64,000 nt of DNA from Lentzea sp. NBRC 105346. Lineage in GTDB: Bacteria > Actinomycetota > Actinomycetes > Mycobacteriales > Pseudonocardiaceae. The stretch spans positions 1 to 64,000 of the forward strand of contig NZ_BSTQ01000002.1 in NCBI RefSeq assembly GCF_030269605.1, written 5' to 3'. Both the position numbers and the translations under genes were made by a program. Every line of letters starts with the position of its first letter. The stretch's first letter is position 1. Under the pieces are notes generated by a model. The model ran no database searches. It saw only the letters and a list, made by a program, of their open reading frames with translations, and had not been told where the DNA came from. Positions 18,257 through 27,061 of the stretch are shown here, in pieces.

Positions 18257-19422
18257 GCCCCGACCGCCTCGAGCTCCGCCTCGATCGCGGCCTCCAGGCG
18301 TTCGCGCACCTCGGGCACGGAGATCTTCGCGATCAGCTCCTGGAAGAAGCCGCGGACGACCAGACGGCGTGCCTGGTCCTCCGGGATGCCGCGAGCCTGC
18401 AGGTAGAACAGCTGCTCGTCGTCGAACCGGCCGGTGGCGCTGGCGTGGCCCGCGCCCTCGATCTCGCCGGTCTCGATCTCCAGGTTCGGCACCGAGTCGG
18501 CGCGCGCGCCGTCGGTGAGCACCAGGTTGCGGTTGAGCTCGAACGTCTCGGTGCCCTCGGCCGCCGCCCGGATCAGCACGTCGCCGATCCACACGGTGTG
18601 CGCGCCCTCGCCCTGCAGCGCGCCCTTGTAGACGACGTTGCTGCGGCAGTTCGGCACGGCGTGGTCGATGAACGGCCGGTGCTCGAAGTGCTGGCCGGCG
18701 TCGGCGAAGTACAGGCCGACGAGCTCGGCGTCGCCGCCGCGGCCCGCGTAGGTCACGACCGGCGTCACGCGGACGACGTCGCCGCCCAGGGTGACCACGG
18801 TGTGCCGGAACGTCGCGTCGCGGCCGAGCTTCGCGTGGTGGTGCGTCACGTGCACCGCGTCGTCGGCCCAGTCGTGGATCGCGACGACGGTGAGGTGCGC
18901 GCCGTCCGCGACGACGAACTCGATGTTGTCCGCGTACGCGCCGGAACCGCGGTGGTCGATCACCACGACGCCCTCGGCGAACTGCTGCGCGTGCACCTGC
19001 AGGTGGCCGTACGCGACCTTGCCCTCGCCGGGCCCGGTGATCGTGACGGTCGTCGGCTCGACGCGCGCGTCCTTCGGCAGCGTCACGACGGTAGCGTCCA
19101 CGAAGGACGCGTACGCCTGCGCCGCGATCCGGTCGCCCGGAACACCGGCCTTGCCGATGCGCTCGTCGCTCTTCGCGACCGTCTCGACGGTCACGCCCTC
19201 CGCGGCGGAGACCTCAACGGTGGCCGAACCCGTTGCGGCGGCACCCTTGTGCAGGTCCGCGAGGCGCTTCATCGGCGTGAAGCGCCAGATCTCCTCGCGG
19301 CCGCCGGGGACCTCGAAGGCCTCGACGTCGTACGAGGTGAAGTGAGCCGCCCGGGAGGCCACAGGCACACCGGCGCCGTGCGAGTGGGCGGTCAAACCGT
19401 GTTGCTGGGTGTCGGTCGCCAT
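18253..19422 (-). CDS. sufD: Fe-S cluster assembly protein SufD
   Basis: The product is 389 aa. The N-terminus is variable. The C-terminal beta-helix and tail carry SufD hallmarks such as VTYAGRGGDAELVGLYFADAG, NVVYKGALQGEGAHTVWIGDV and GAGHASATGRFDDEQLFYLQARGIPEDQARRLVVRGFF (the conserved His in the GHASATG stretch). It pairs with SufB and SufC as scaffold. Its start is 1 bp from the SufB stop. Confidence 0.95.
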   Translation of the reverse strand: MATDTQQHGLTAHSHGAGVPVASRAAHFTSYDVEAFEVPGGREEIWRFTPMKRLADLHKGAAATGSATVEVSAAEGVTVETVAKSDERIGKAGVPGDRIAAQAYASFVDATVVTLPKDARVEPTTVTITGPGEGKVAYGHLQVHAQQFAEGVVVIDHRGSGAYADNIEFVVADGAHLTVVAIHDWADDAVHVTHHHAKLGRDATFRHTVVTLGGDVVRVTPVVTYAGRGGDAELVGLYFADAGQHFEHRPFIDHAVPNCRSNVVYKGALQGEGAHTVWIGDVLIRAAAEGTETFELNRNLVLTDGARADSVPNLEIETGEIEGAGHASATGRFDDEQLFYLQARGIPEDQARRLVVRGFFQELIAKISVPEVRERLEAAIEAELEAVGA

Positions 19423-19423
19423 G

Positions 19424-20878
19424 TCAGCCGACGGCCCCTTCCATCTGCAGCTCGATCAGGCGGTTCAGTTCGAGGGCGTACTCCATGGGGAGCTCGCGCG
19501 CGATGGGCTCGACGAACCCGCGCACGATCATCGCCATGGCCTCGTCCTCGTTGAGGCCGCGCGACATCAGGTAGAACAGCTGGTCCTCGGAGACCTTCGA
19601 GACCGTGGCCTCGTGACCCATCGAGACGTCGTCCTCGCGGACGTCGACGTACGGGTAGGTGTCCGAGCGGCTGATGGTGTCGACCAGCAGCGCGTCGCAC
19701 TTCACCGTGGACTTCGAGTGGTGCGCCCGCTTGTTCACCTGAACGAGACCGCGGTACGAGGTGCGACCGCCACCGCGGGCCACCGACTTGGAGATGATCG
19801 TCGACGACGTGTGCGGCGCGAGGTGCACCATCTTGGCGCCCGCGTCCTGGTGCTGGCCCTCGCCCGCGAACGCGATCGAGAGGACCTCGCCCTTGGCGTG
19901 CTCGCCCATCAGGAAGACGGCCGGGTACTTCATGGTCACCTTGGAACCGATGTTGCCGTCGATCCACTCCATGGTCGCGCCCTCTTCGGCCTTGGCGCGC
20001 TTGGTGACCAGGTTGTAGACGTTGTTCGACCAGTTCTGGATGGTCGTGTAGCGGCAGCGGCCGCCCTTCTTCACGATGATCTCGACGACCGCGGAGTGCA
20101 GCGAGTCCGACGAGTAGATCGGCGCGGTGCAGCCCTCGACGTAGTGCACGTAGGCACCCTCGTCGACGATGATCAGCGTGCGCTCGAACTGGCCCATGTT
20201 CTCGGTGTTGATCCGGAAGTAGGCCTGCAGCGGGATCTCGACGTGCACGCCCTTCGGCACGTAGATGAACGAGCCGCCGGACCACACGGCCGAGTTCAGC
20301 GCGGAGAACTTGTTGTCACCGGCGGGGATGACGGAGCCGAAGTACTCCTTGAAGAGCTCCGGGTGCTCCTTCAGACCGGTGTCGGTGTCGAGGAAGATGA
20401 CGCCCTGTTCCTCGAGGTCCTCACGGATCTTGTGGTAGACGACCTCGGACTCGTACTGGGCCGCGACACCCGCGACGAGGCGCTGCTTCTCCGCCTCGGG
20501 GATGCCGAGCTTGTCGTACGTGTTCTTGATGTCCTCGGGCAGGTCTTCCCAGCTCTGGGCCTGCTTCTCCGTCGACCGCACGAAGTACTTGATCGAGTCG
20601 AAGTTGATCCCGGAGAGGTCGGCACCCCAGTTCGGCATCGGCTTCAGGTCGAAGAGCTTCAGCGCCTTCAGCCGGTAGTCGAGCATCCACTCGGGCTCGC
20701 TCTTCTTCGCCGAGATGTCGCGGACGACATCCTCGTTGAGGCCTCGGCGAGCGCTCGCGCCGGCGACGTCCGAGTCGGCCCAGCCGAACTCGTAATTGCC
20801 AAGACTGGCAATCGTCTCTTCCTGCGTGAGCGGAGACTGCACCGTGGTGGGCGTGCGCTGCTCGGCAGCGGCAGTCAT
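19424..20878 (-). CDS. sufB: Fe-S cluster assembly protein SufB
   Basis: The product is 484 aa. SufB signatures include [57 protein letters not shown] and [22 protein letters not shown]. It is the scaffold on which the nascent cluster is built together with SufC and SufD. No intein is seen: the length is normal and the motifs are continuous, unlike several mycobacterial SufB proteins. Its ATG overlaps the sufR stop (ATGA). Confidence 0.96.
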   Translation of the reverse strand: MTAAAEQRTPTTVQSPLTQEETIASLGNYEFGWADSDVAGASARRGLNEDVVRDISAKKSEPEWMLDYRLKALKLFDLKPMPNWGADLSGINFDSIKYFVRSTEKQAQSWEDLPEDIKNTYDKLGIPEAEKQRLVAGVAAQYESEVVYHKIREDLEEQGVIFLDTDTGLKEHPELFKEYFGSVIPAGDNKFSALNSAVWSGGSFIYVPKGVHVEIPLQAYFRINTENMGQFERTLIIVDEGAYVHYVEGCTAPIYSSDSLHSAVVEIIVKKGGRCRYTTIQNWSNNVYNLVTKRAKAEEGATMEWIDGNIGSKVTMKYPAVFLMGEHAKGEVLSIAFAGEGQHQDAGAKMVHLAPHTSSTIISKSVARGGGRTSYRGLVQVNKRAHHSKSTVKCDALLVDTISRSDTYPYVDVREDDVSMGHEATVSKVSEDQLFYLMSRGLNEDEAMAMIVRGFVEPIARELPMEYALELNRLIELQMEGAVG

Positions 20879-21579
20879 GCGGGCTCCCCTCCATCATTCG
20901 GGATCCGTGGTGCTTTGTTCGGGATGTGCGTCGTGCACACGGCGTGGCCCTGTGCGATCGTCGCGAGGCGCTGGACGTGAGTACCGAACAGGTCCGCGAA
21001 GGCCTTGGTCTCGGTCTCACACAGCTGAGGGAACTCGGCCGCCACGTGAGCGACCGGGCAGTGGTGCTGGCAGAGCTGCTCGCCGGCCCCTACGTGGCGT
21101 GCCGACGCAGCGTAGCCCTCCCTGGTCAGAGCGGTCGCAAGGGCCTTCGCCCGGTCGGCGGGAGTGGCCTGCGCCACGATCGCCGCCCGGTGCCGGTCGA
21201 CCAGCGAGTCGACGCGGCGCTGTGCGAACGCCGTGATCGCCTCGTCCCCGCCCTGTTCGGCGAGGAACCTGAGGGCTGCTACCGCGAGGTCGTCGTACGC
21301 GTGCCCGAAGCGGGCCCGACCGGCGTCGGTGAGCAGGAAGAGCTTCGCGGGACGGCCGCGGCCGCGCTGCATGCGCGCCGACGCCTCCCGGAACTCCGCC
21401 TCACCGTCCGCGACCAGCGCGTCGATGTGCCTGCGCACGGCCGTGGGGCTGATGCCCAGCTCCTCGGCCACCGCCGCCGCGGTCACCGGCCCCTGCTCCA
21501 GCAGCAGCCGTGCGACGGCATGCCGGGTCCTGCCGTCGTGCGTCTGCACGGCGTCATAGGGTGCCCCGGCGTTTTTCAC
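20875..21579 (-). CDS. sufR: SufR-type Fe-S-sensing transcriptional repressor of the suf operon
   Basis: The product is 234 aa from GTG 21579. The N-terminal winged helix (residues 15-60, [25 protein letters not shown]) is followed by a GRGRPAK wing. The C-terminal cluster-binding cysteines are Cys170, Cys174 ([11 protein letters not shown]) and Cys187 (PQLCETE). It is the first gene of the suf operon and divergent from mptB, the order seen for Rv1460/Rv1459c in Mycobacterium tuberculosis. A perfect CAAC-N6-GTTG palindrome overlaps its start codon, consistent with autorepression. Confidence 0.92.
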   Translation of the reverse strand: MKNAGAPYDAVQTHDGRTRHAVARLLLEQGPVTAAAVAEELGISPTAVRRHIDALVADGEAEFREASARMQRGRGRPAKLFLLTDAGRARFGHAYDDLAVAALRFLAEQGGDEAITAFAQRRVDSLVDRHRAAIVAQATPADRAKALATALTREGYAASARHVGAGEQLCQHHCPVAHVAAEFPQLCETETKAFADLFGTHVQRLATIAQGHAVCTTHIPNKAPRIPNDGGEPA

Positions 21580-21592
21580 AACACCAGTGTTG
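21579..21592. promoter_or_regulatory. Putative SufR operator
   Basis: CAAC-ACCAGT-GTTG at 21579-21592 exactly matches the CAAC-N6-GTTG form described for cyanobacterial SufR. It abuts and overlaps the sufR GTG, with an AT-rich TAAATAAG just upstream as a possible -10. Binding here would block initiation of the whole suf operon. Confidence 0.7.
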
Positions 21593-21674
21593 CTTATTTA
21601 GGCGTGCGTCGCAAAGATCCACGTCACAGGGGTGACCTGACTCATAGTTCCGGCCCGCCGCTACCCTCCTGGAC

Positions 21675-23210
21675 GTGGCTGACACGGATGGCGGAGCGGT
21701 GACTTCGGAAAGCGACAGCTTGAACGGTTCCGAACGCCGCCAGCTCGACATCGTCCGCCGCTGGGGCACGATCGGCGCACTCCTGCTGGCCGTGGGCTCG
21801 CTGGGCGGCGGAGCCACCCCCATCTACAACCCGCTGAACGGCGTGCCCGTGCTCGGCCTGCTCGGGCGGATGCCCAGCGTGGCGATGGGCATCGTGTGGA
21901 CCGGCATCTTCATGATCGTCTCGGCGTGGCTGGTCCTGGGCCGGTTCGTCCGTCCCGGTCGCGTGCGACTTGCCTCTCGGTCACAGCTCGACCGCACGCT
22001 GTTGATGTGGACCGTGCCGCTGGTCTTCTGCGTGCCGATGTTCAGCCGGGACGTCTACAGCTACCTCGCACAGAGCGAGATCGCCGCCCGCGGCCTCGAT
22101 CCCTATGAGCTGGGACCCGCCTCCGCTTTGGGCGTCGACCACATCCTGACGCGCGGTGTGCCGAACATCTGGCGCGAGACGCCCGCGCCGTACGGTCCGC
22201 TGTTCCTGGCGTTCGGCCGGATCACGTCGATGATCACCGGCGACCACGTGCTGCCGGGCGTGTTCGTGCACCGCCTGCTGGTGCTGGTCGGTCTCGCGAT
22301 GATCGTGTGGGCACTGCCGCGACTCGCCGCCCGGTTCGGGGTGCCGCCGGTCGGTGCGCTGTGGCTCGGCGCGCTGAACCCGTTGGTGCTGTTCCACATC
22401 GTCATCGGTGTGCACAACGACGGGCTCGCGCTCGGCCTGATGCTGGTGGGCCTGGAGCTGGCGCTGCGTGGCGTGGACCGGTTGCAGTGGACGCGGATCC
22501 TGTTCGGCGCCACGGTGATCGTGCTCGGCGCGATGGTGAAGATTCCCGCGATGGCCGCCCTGGGGTTCCTCGGCGTGCTGCTGGCCCGGCGGCTCGGCGG
22601 AACTATTCGTGATCTCCTGAAATCCGCTGCGTTGATGGCTTTTGTGGGTGGGGTTGTCGTCACGGCGGTGTGCCTGGGGACCGGGTTCGGGTTCGGCTGG
22701 GTCGAGACGCTGAACGTCGCGTCGACCGTGAAGTCGTGGATGTCGCCGCCGACCGCGCTCGGGTTCCTCGGTGGCGGGACCGGAATTCTGCTCGGGCTCG
22801 GGAACCACACCGAGGCCATGATCGGGATCACCCGTGTGCTCGGGCAGGCGGTGTCCGTGGTGATCATGGTTGTGCTGTTGTGGAAGTCGTTCCGCGGGCG
22901 GATCAAGGCGATGAACGGCCTCGGCGCGGGACTCGGGGCGGTGCTCGTCCTCGGACCCGTGTTGCAGCCCTGGTACGTGTTGTGGGCGATGCTGCCGCTG
23001 GCCACCGCCGTGGTCGGGCCGCGGTTCCGGCTGTTCGCGACCGTGGTGTCCGCGATCATCGCGATCATCCTGCCGCCGACCGGGTCGGCGTTCGACGGGC
23101 GCGCCTACACGGTTCCGCAGGCCGTCGCGGGTGCCGTGATCACGTTCGGCGTGGTCGTGCTGCTGTCGAAGAAGAGAATCGCCCCCCTGCTCAGACGCGA
23201 CGAGGCCTGA
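21675..23210 (+). CDS. mptB: Polyprenol-phosphate-mannose-dependent alpha-1,6-mannosyltransferase MptB-like
   Basis: The product is 511 aa from the GTG at 21675. It is a GT-C integral membrane enzyme with about 12-13 helices. The catalytic-type loop FSRDVYSYLAQSEIAARGLDPYE carries the conserved Asp after the first helices; WRETPAPYGPLFL and GALNPLVLFHIVIGVHNDGL are typical of MptA/MptB. These enzymes extend the alpha-1,6-mannan backbone of lipomannan. Divergence from sufR reproduces the mycobacterial mptB-sufR gene order. The exact glycan in this organism is unknown. Confidence 0.85.
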   Translation: MADTDGGAVTSESDSLNGSERRQLDIVRRWGTIGALLLAVGSLGGGATPIYNPLNGVPVLGLLGRMPSVAMGIVWTGIFMIVSAWLVLGRFVRPGRVRLASRSQLDRTLLMWTVPLVFCVPMFSRDVYSYLAQSEIAARGLDPYELGPASALGVDHILTRGVPNIWRETPAPYGPLFLAFGRITSMITGDHVLPGVFVHRLLVLVGLAMIVWALPRLAARFGVPPVGALWLGALNPLVLFHIVIGVHNDGLALGLMLVGLELALRGVDRLQWTRILFGATVIVLGAMVKIPAMAALGFLGVLLARRLGGTIRDLLKSAALMAFVGGVVVTAVCLGTGFGFGWVETLNVASTVKSWMSPPTALGFLGGGTGILLGLGNHTEAMIGITRVLGQAVSVVIMVVLLWKSFRGRIKAMNGLGAGLGAVLVLGPVLQPWYVLWAMLPLATAVVGPRFRLFATVVSAIIAIILPPTGSAFDGRAYTVPQAVAGAVITFGVVVLLSKKRIAPLLRRDEA

Positions 23211-23285
23211 GCACCACCGTTCGGCGGAACCGTGCGTAACCACGTCCGTTCGGCGGACGACTAATCGGCAAGGGGGTGCCGAGAG

Positions 23286-26200
23286 ATGACTGACGGAATG
23301 CCGCGGGAAGAGATCCGCTTCGCCGTGGTGCTCAACGGAGGGGTCAGCCTCGCCGTCTGGATGGGCGGCGTGGTGCTGGAGCTCGACCGCCTGACCAGGC
23401 CCGGCGGCGCGTACGCCGACCTGCTGGACCTGGTGGGGTGCACAGCGCGTGCGGACGTGATCGCCGGGACGTCCGCGGGCGGGATCAACGGGGCGGCGCT
23501 GGCGTTGTCCCAGGTGAACAAGAACGCGGACCTGTCGCGGCTGCGCGACCTGTGGGCCGAGCAGGGCCGCATGGAACAGCTGTTGCGCACGCCGTTCCAG
23601 GGGCAGCCGGTGTCGCTGCTCAAGGGCGACGAGTTCTTCCTGCCACGCCTGCAGGAGGCGTTGCAGAGACTGACGACCGACTTCGACCCGACCGAGCCGC
23701 ACGAGCGGCCGATCGACCTGCGCATCACGACCACGCTGCTCGGCGGCGTGCCGACCGTGACGTACGACGACCTGGGCCAGCCGCTGACGCAGTCGGTGCA
23801 CCAGGGCAGCTTCTCGTTCCGCCGCGACCCCTACGAGTGGGCGCGGCCGGCGAACGAGACCGAGAGCCGCGACGACTTCGTCGCGAAGAACCTCGACCTG
23901 CGGACCCGTCAGCTGGCGCTGGCCGCGCGTTCGTCGGCGAGCTTCCCGTTCGCGTTCGAGCCGTCGTTCATCCCGGTGGGCGGGCAGTCGACGCCGGACC
24001 GGCCGGACATGCACGACGTGGCGTCGTGGGCGAACGGCGACGACCGGTCGCGGTTCGCGGTGGACGGCGGCGTGCTGGTGAACACGCCGACGCGCGAGGC
24101 GCTGGAGGCGATCGACCGGATGCCCGCCGAGGCGCCGGTGCGACGGGTGATGCTGCTGGTGTTCCCGCACGCCGAGCCGCCCGGCAGTGAACCGCTCGCG
24201 GCCACGCAGGACAAGGGCCCCAAGACGTTGAGCACCGGCGCGCGGCTGCTCGCGGCGATGTCGAGCCAGGCGAACCGGACGTACGTCGAAAAGATCGAGG
24301 AGCACAACCGGCAGGCCGCGTCCTCGCGCGGTGGCCGGACGGCGTTGCTGGACCGGCTGGCCGAGGAGCAGCCGTATCCGATCTCGGTGGCCGAGGAGCT
24401 GTACGCGTTGGCGGACAAGCTTTACGGCCACTACGAGGAGATGCGGATCCGGCAGGTCGCGCGGGACGTCGCGACGCGCAAGTTCACCGTGGCCGCGGGG
24501 TTGTCGTTCGAACGGGTGCGGCGCGCGGCGGAGGCGGCGCAGCGGGCGTGGAAGCGCGAGCACAAGTCGTTGCCCTATGTGCCGTCCTTCCGGCCACCCG
24601 CGCTGCTCGCGGACGTGGCCCGCCCGGACGCCGGCTGGGGCTGGGGCATCGCGATGGCCGAACGGCTGGGCGCGGCCGCGCTGGACCTGTTGAAGCGGCT
24701 CGTCTGGGTCGCGGGTGACGGGGCGGCGGAGCGGATCGGCGGCATGCGCAAGCAGCTGCACGAGGTGCGCGCGGACCTGCGGCGGTTGCGCGAGGAGCTC
24801 GACGAGGCGCCGGACGGCGAGCTCGACGAGAACTACTGGACCAAGCAGCTCACGACGTACAGCGACCAGATGCTCGGGCCGTCGGAGCGGTTCATCGGGC
24901 GTGAGGTTCGCAAGCAGGTCAACGAGATCGGCCGCATCGTGGCCGAGTCGCAGGTCGTGCTGCGTTCTTTGGACGACCGGCTGTTGCGGATGGGCGGGCT
25001 GCGGTCGTGGCGCGCGCTGCTCACCGAGGACTACACCGACCAGGAGATCGCCGCCGGGCTCGCCGACACGCAGCTGAACTGGTACCTGTTGCGCGGCACG
25101 GAGATCTGGCAGCAGGTGTGGCTGTCGCGGTTGCTGGCGCTGGAGATCGCGGGCACGTGCCTGTCGGAGGACCCGTCAACCGGGTTCGACCAGCCGGTCG
25201 AGCTGGTGCAGGTGTCGCTGCAGACGCGCAACGCGTTCGCCGAGCAGTCGATCACCGCGGACGACAAGGCCGGTGGAGCCTCGCTGAGTCGTTTCTCCGG
25301 GTTCCTGAAGCGGTCGTGGCGGGTCAACGACTGGATCTGGGGCCGGCTGGACGGCGCGACCATGTTGTGCCGCCTGGTGTTCGACCCGCGCCGGCTGCAG
25401 CGGATGGACCTGCTGTGCCGCCCGGACGACGACCCGCGCTCCCCCGCCGAACGCGCCAAGGACACCGTCGACGACCTGGTTTCCCGCCTGTTCGGCTCTT
25501 CGGTGCCCGCGGAGGTGTCTCGTTGTCGCGAGGACGCCGTCGCGGAGCTGACCGCCATCTACTCCTCTGACGGAGAACTCGAGCCGTCCTCGCTGAAGCT
25601 GGCCGAGCTGGCGGCGTGGGGCCTGCACGCGCGGATCATCTGCGACGAGCTGCCCCGGTTGCGGCAGGCGATCATCGCCGACCGCGGCGACGGCTCCGAC
25701 GCCCGGTCGCGCGGCGAGCTGTTCCTCGACGAGCACGCACACCTGTTGCGGGAGCTGGAGTTCCCGGAGAAGCACACGGTCGCGCTCGGGATGGCCGCGC
25801 TGCGCGCGTTCGACCGGGCGGGCATCGGGCGTGAGCCGCTGTCGCAGGAGTCCAGCAGCGACCAGATGATCCGCACGGCCGCGACCGCCGCCGCGGTGGC
25901 CGTGACCGTCGCGGACAGCGACCAGTCCGGGCTGGCGGCGATGAAACCCGTGACGCGTGCGGTGCGCGGGGCCGCGTTGTTGCCGTACTGGATGATCACC
26001 GGGCTGACGCGGGGCGGGAAGCTCGCGCAGTTCCTGGGGTTGCTGGGGTTCGCGATCGGCGGCGCGCTGATCGTGATGTCGCTGTTCGGGCTGCTGCCGT
26101 CGTTCGCGACCGGGCCTGCAGCGGCTCTCGGTGGCGCCACCCTGCTGGCGGCTTTCGGTTATGCCGCACTGCGTTCGGGCACAATCCTGCACGGGCTCGT

Positions 26201-26999
26201 GCTGCTGTCGCCGGTGATTCCGTTGAGTGTCGTCGCGGCGGAACGGATAGCGCACACCGGGCAGGCCCGGACCGGTGCGGTGACGATCGGGGCGATCGCC
26301 CTGGTGGTGGTCGGGCTGATCGTCATCGGCAGCCTGCCCGCGCCGATCCGCACGCCGCTGGCGGTGGTCGCGGACTTCCGGCCGGGCCGGCTGATCCGGC
26401 GGGTGTGGCGACCTTTCCTCGTGCTGGCTTCGGTGGGTGCGCTGGTGTGGGCGTCGTTGGCGTTCCGGCTGCACGAGAACCGGTGGCTGGTGCTCGGCAT
26501 GACGGCGGGCGCGATCGCGTTCGGCGCGTGGGCGGCGTTGCGGGGCGGGAAGTCGTTGCAGCGCTGGCGGCGTGAGGACGGGGACTGGGCGACCGAGCGG
26601 GCCGAGCCGCCCGCCGCCGCGACCGCCGGGTGGGCCGTGATCTACGGCATCGGGTTCCTGGTGGCTGCGGCCGCGATGCTGATGTTCCGGCCGGTTGGCT
26701 GGGGCTGGTTCGCCGCGATCGGGACGGCGGTGTCGTTCGGGCTGGTGCTGTTGCTGGTGACGAGCTGGCTGGTGCCGCGGCGGGAGCGGCGGCGGATCAT
26801 GCGGCAGCTGGTGACCGAGGCGATCCCGGCCGTGTACTGCTCCGCTGAGACTTGTGAGGACGTGTTCAAGGCGCGGCTGGAAGGGCACGCGTTGCTGTAC
26901 CGGTTCCTCGTGACCGGTGAGGGTGAGCACCCCTCAGAGCTCACCCTCACCAAGCATGGCCGCGACGTGGTCCGCCGCATCTCGGTCAAGCTCTTCTAG
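23286..26999 (+). CDS. Large patatin-like protein with C-terminal membrane domain (TIGR03607/DUF3376 type)
   Basis: The product is 1237 aa. The N-terminal patatin domain has the oxyanion loop NGGVSLAVWMGG (residues 17-28), nucleophile elbow GTSAGG with Ser63, and the catalytic Asp in DGGVLVNTP near residue 260. That makes it a predicted serine/aspartate lipid acyl hydrolase. The middle ~500 residues are helical and partly charged. Residues about 900-1160 carry some eight to ten transmembrane segments, so the enzyme is membrane-tethered. The ATG follows AAGGGGGTGCCGAGAG. The TAG stop lies in the first bases of a perfect palindrome. It may remodel membrane or envelope lipids. Confidence 0.85.
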   Translation: MTDGMPREEIRFAVVLNGGVSLAVWMGGVVLELDRLTRPGGAYADLLDLVGCTARADVIAGTSAGGINGAALALSQVNKNADLSRLRDLWAEQGRMEQLLRTPFQGQPVSLLKGDEFFLPRLQEALQRLTTDFDPTEPHERPIDLRITTTLLGGVPTVTYDDLGQPLTQSVHQGSFSFRRDPYEWARPANETESRDDFVAKNLDLRTRQLALAARSSASFPFAFEPSFIPVGGQSTPDRPDMHDVASWANGDDRSRFAVDGGVLVNTPTREALEAIDRMPAEAPVRRVMLLVFPHAEPPGSEPLAATQDKGPKTLSTGARLLAAMSSQANRTYVEKIEEHNRQAASSRGGRTALLDRLAEEQPYPISVAEELYALADKLYGHYEEMRIRQVARDVATRKFTVAAGLSFERVRRAAEAAQRAWKREHKSLPYVPSFRPPALLADVARPDAGWGWGIAMAERLGAAALDLLKRLVWVAGDGAAERIGGMRKQLHEVRADLRRLREELDEAPDGELDENYWTKQLTTYSDQMLGPSERFIGREVRKQVNEIGRIVAESQVVLRSLDDRLLRMGGLRSWRALLTEDYTDQEIAAGLADTQLNWYLLRGTEIWQQVWLSRLLALEIAGTCLSEDPSTGFDQPVELVQVSLQTRNAFAEQSITADDKAGGASLSRFSGFLKRSWRVNDWIWGRLDGATMLCRLVFDPRRLQRMDLLCRPDDDPRSPAERAKDTVDDLVSRLFGSSVPAEVSRCREDAVAELTAIYSSDGELEPSSLKLAELAAWGLHARIICDELPRLRQAIIADRGDGSDARSRGELFLDEHAHLLRELEFPEKHTVALGMAALRAFDRAGIGREPLSQESSSDQMIRTAATAAAVAVTVADSDQSGLAAMKPVTRAVRGAALLPYWMITGLTRGGKLAQFLGLLGFAIGGALIVMSLFGLLPSFATGPAAALGGATLLAAFGYAALRSGTILHGLVLLSPVIPLSVVAAERIAHTGQARTGAVTIGAIALVVVGLIVIGSLPAPIRTPLAVVADFRPGRLIRRVWRPFLVLASVGALVWASLAFRLHENRWLVLGMTAGAIAFGAWAALRGGKSLQRWRREDGDWATERAEPPAAATAGWAVIYGIGFLVAAAAMLMFRPVGWGWFAAIGTAVSFGLVLLLVTSWLVPRRERRRIMRQLVTEAIPAVYCSAETCEDVFKARLEGHALLYRFLVTGEGEHPSELTLTKHGRDVVRRISVKLF

Positions 27000-27061
27000 T
27001 GCCGTTAAGGCCACCTTTGCTGCGTTGAACGCAGTGATGGTGGCCTTAACGGCACCCCCTA
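26997..27061. repeat. Nested cruciform filling the gap between two convergent stops
   Basis: A perfect 17-bp arm GTGCCGTTAAGGCCACC (26999-27015) pairs with 27039-27055. The loop contains its own 7-bp stem CTGCGTT/AACGCAG. The element spans exactly from the TAG of the patatin gene to the TAG of the minus-strand transporter-GT gene. It probably works as a bidirectional terminator. Its architecture resembles the repeat at 9806 and 61779, but the arm sequence differs. Confidence 0.8.

Noticed and set aside
21981-24761. Very long open frame (>900 codons) on the minus strand opposite mptB and the patatin gene
   Set aside because: It lies antisense to two well-supported genes, shows low-complexity Arg/His/Pro/Gln-rich translation, and results from GC bias in the third codon position of the plus-strand genes.
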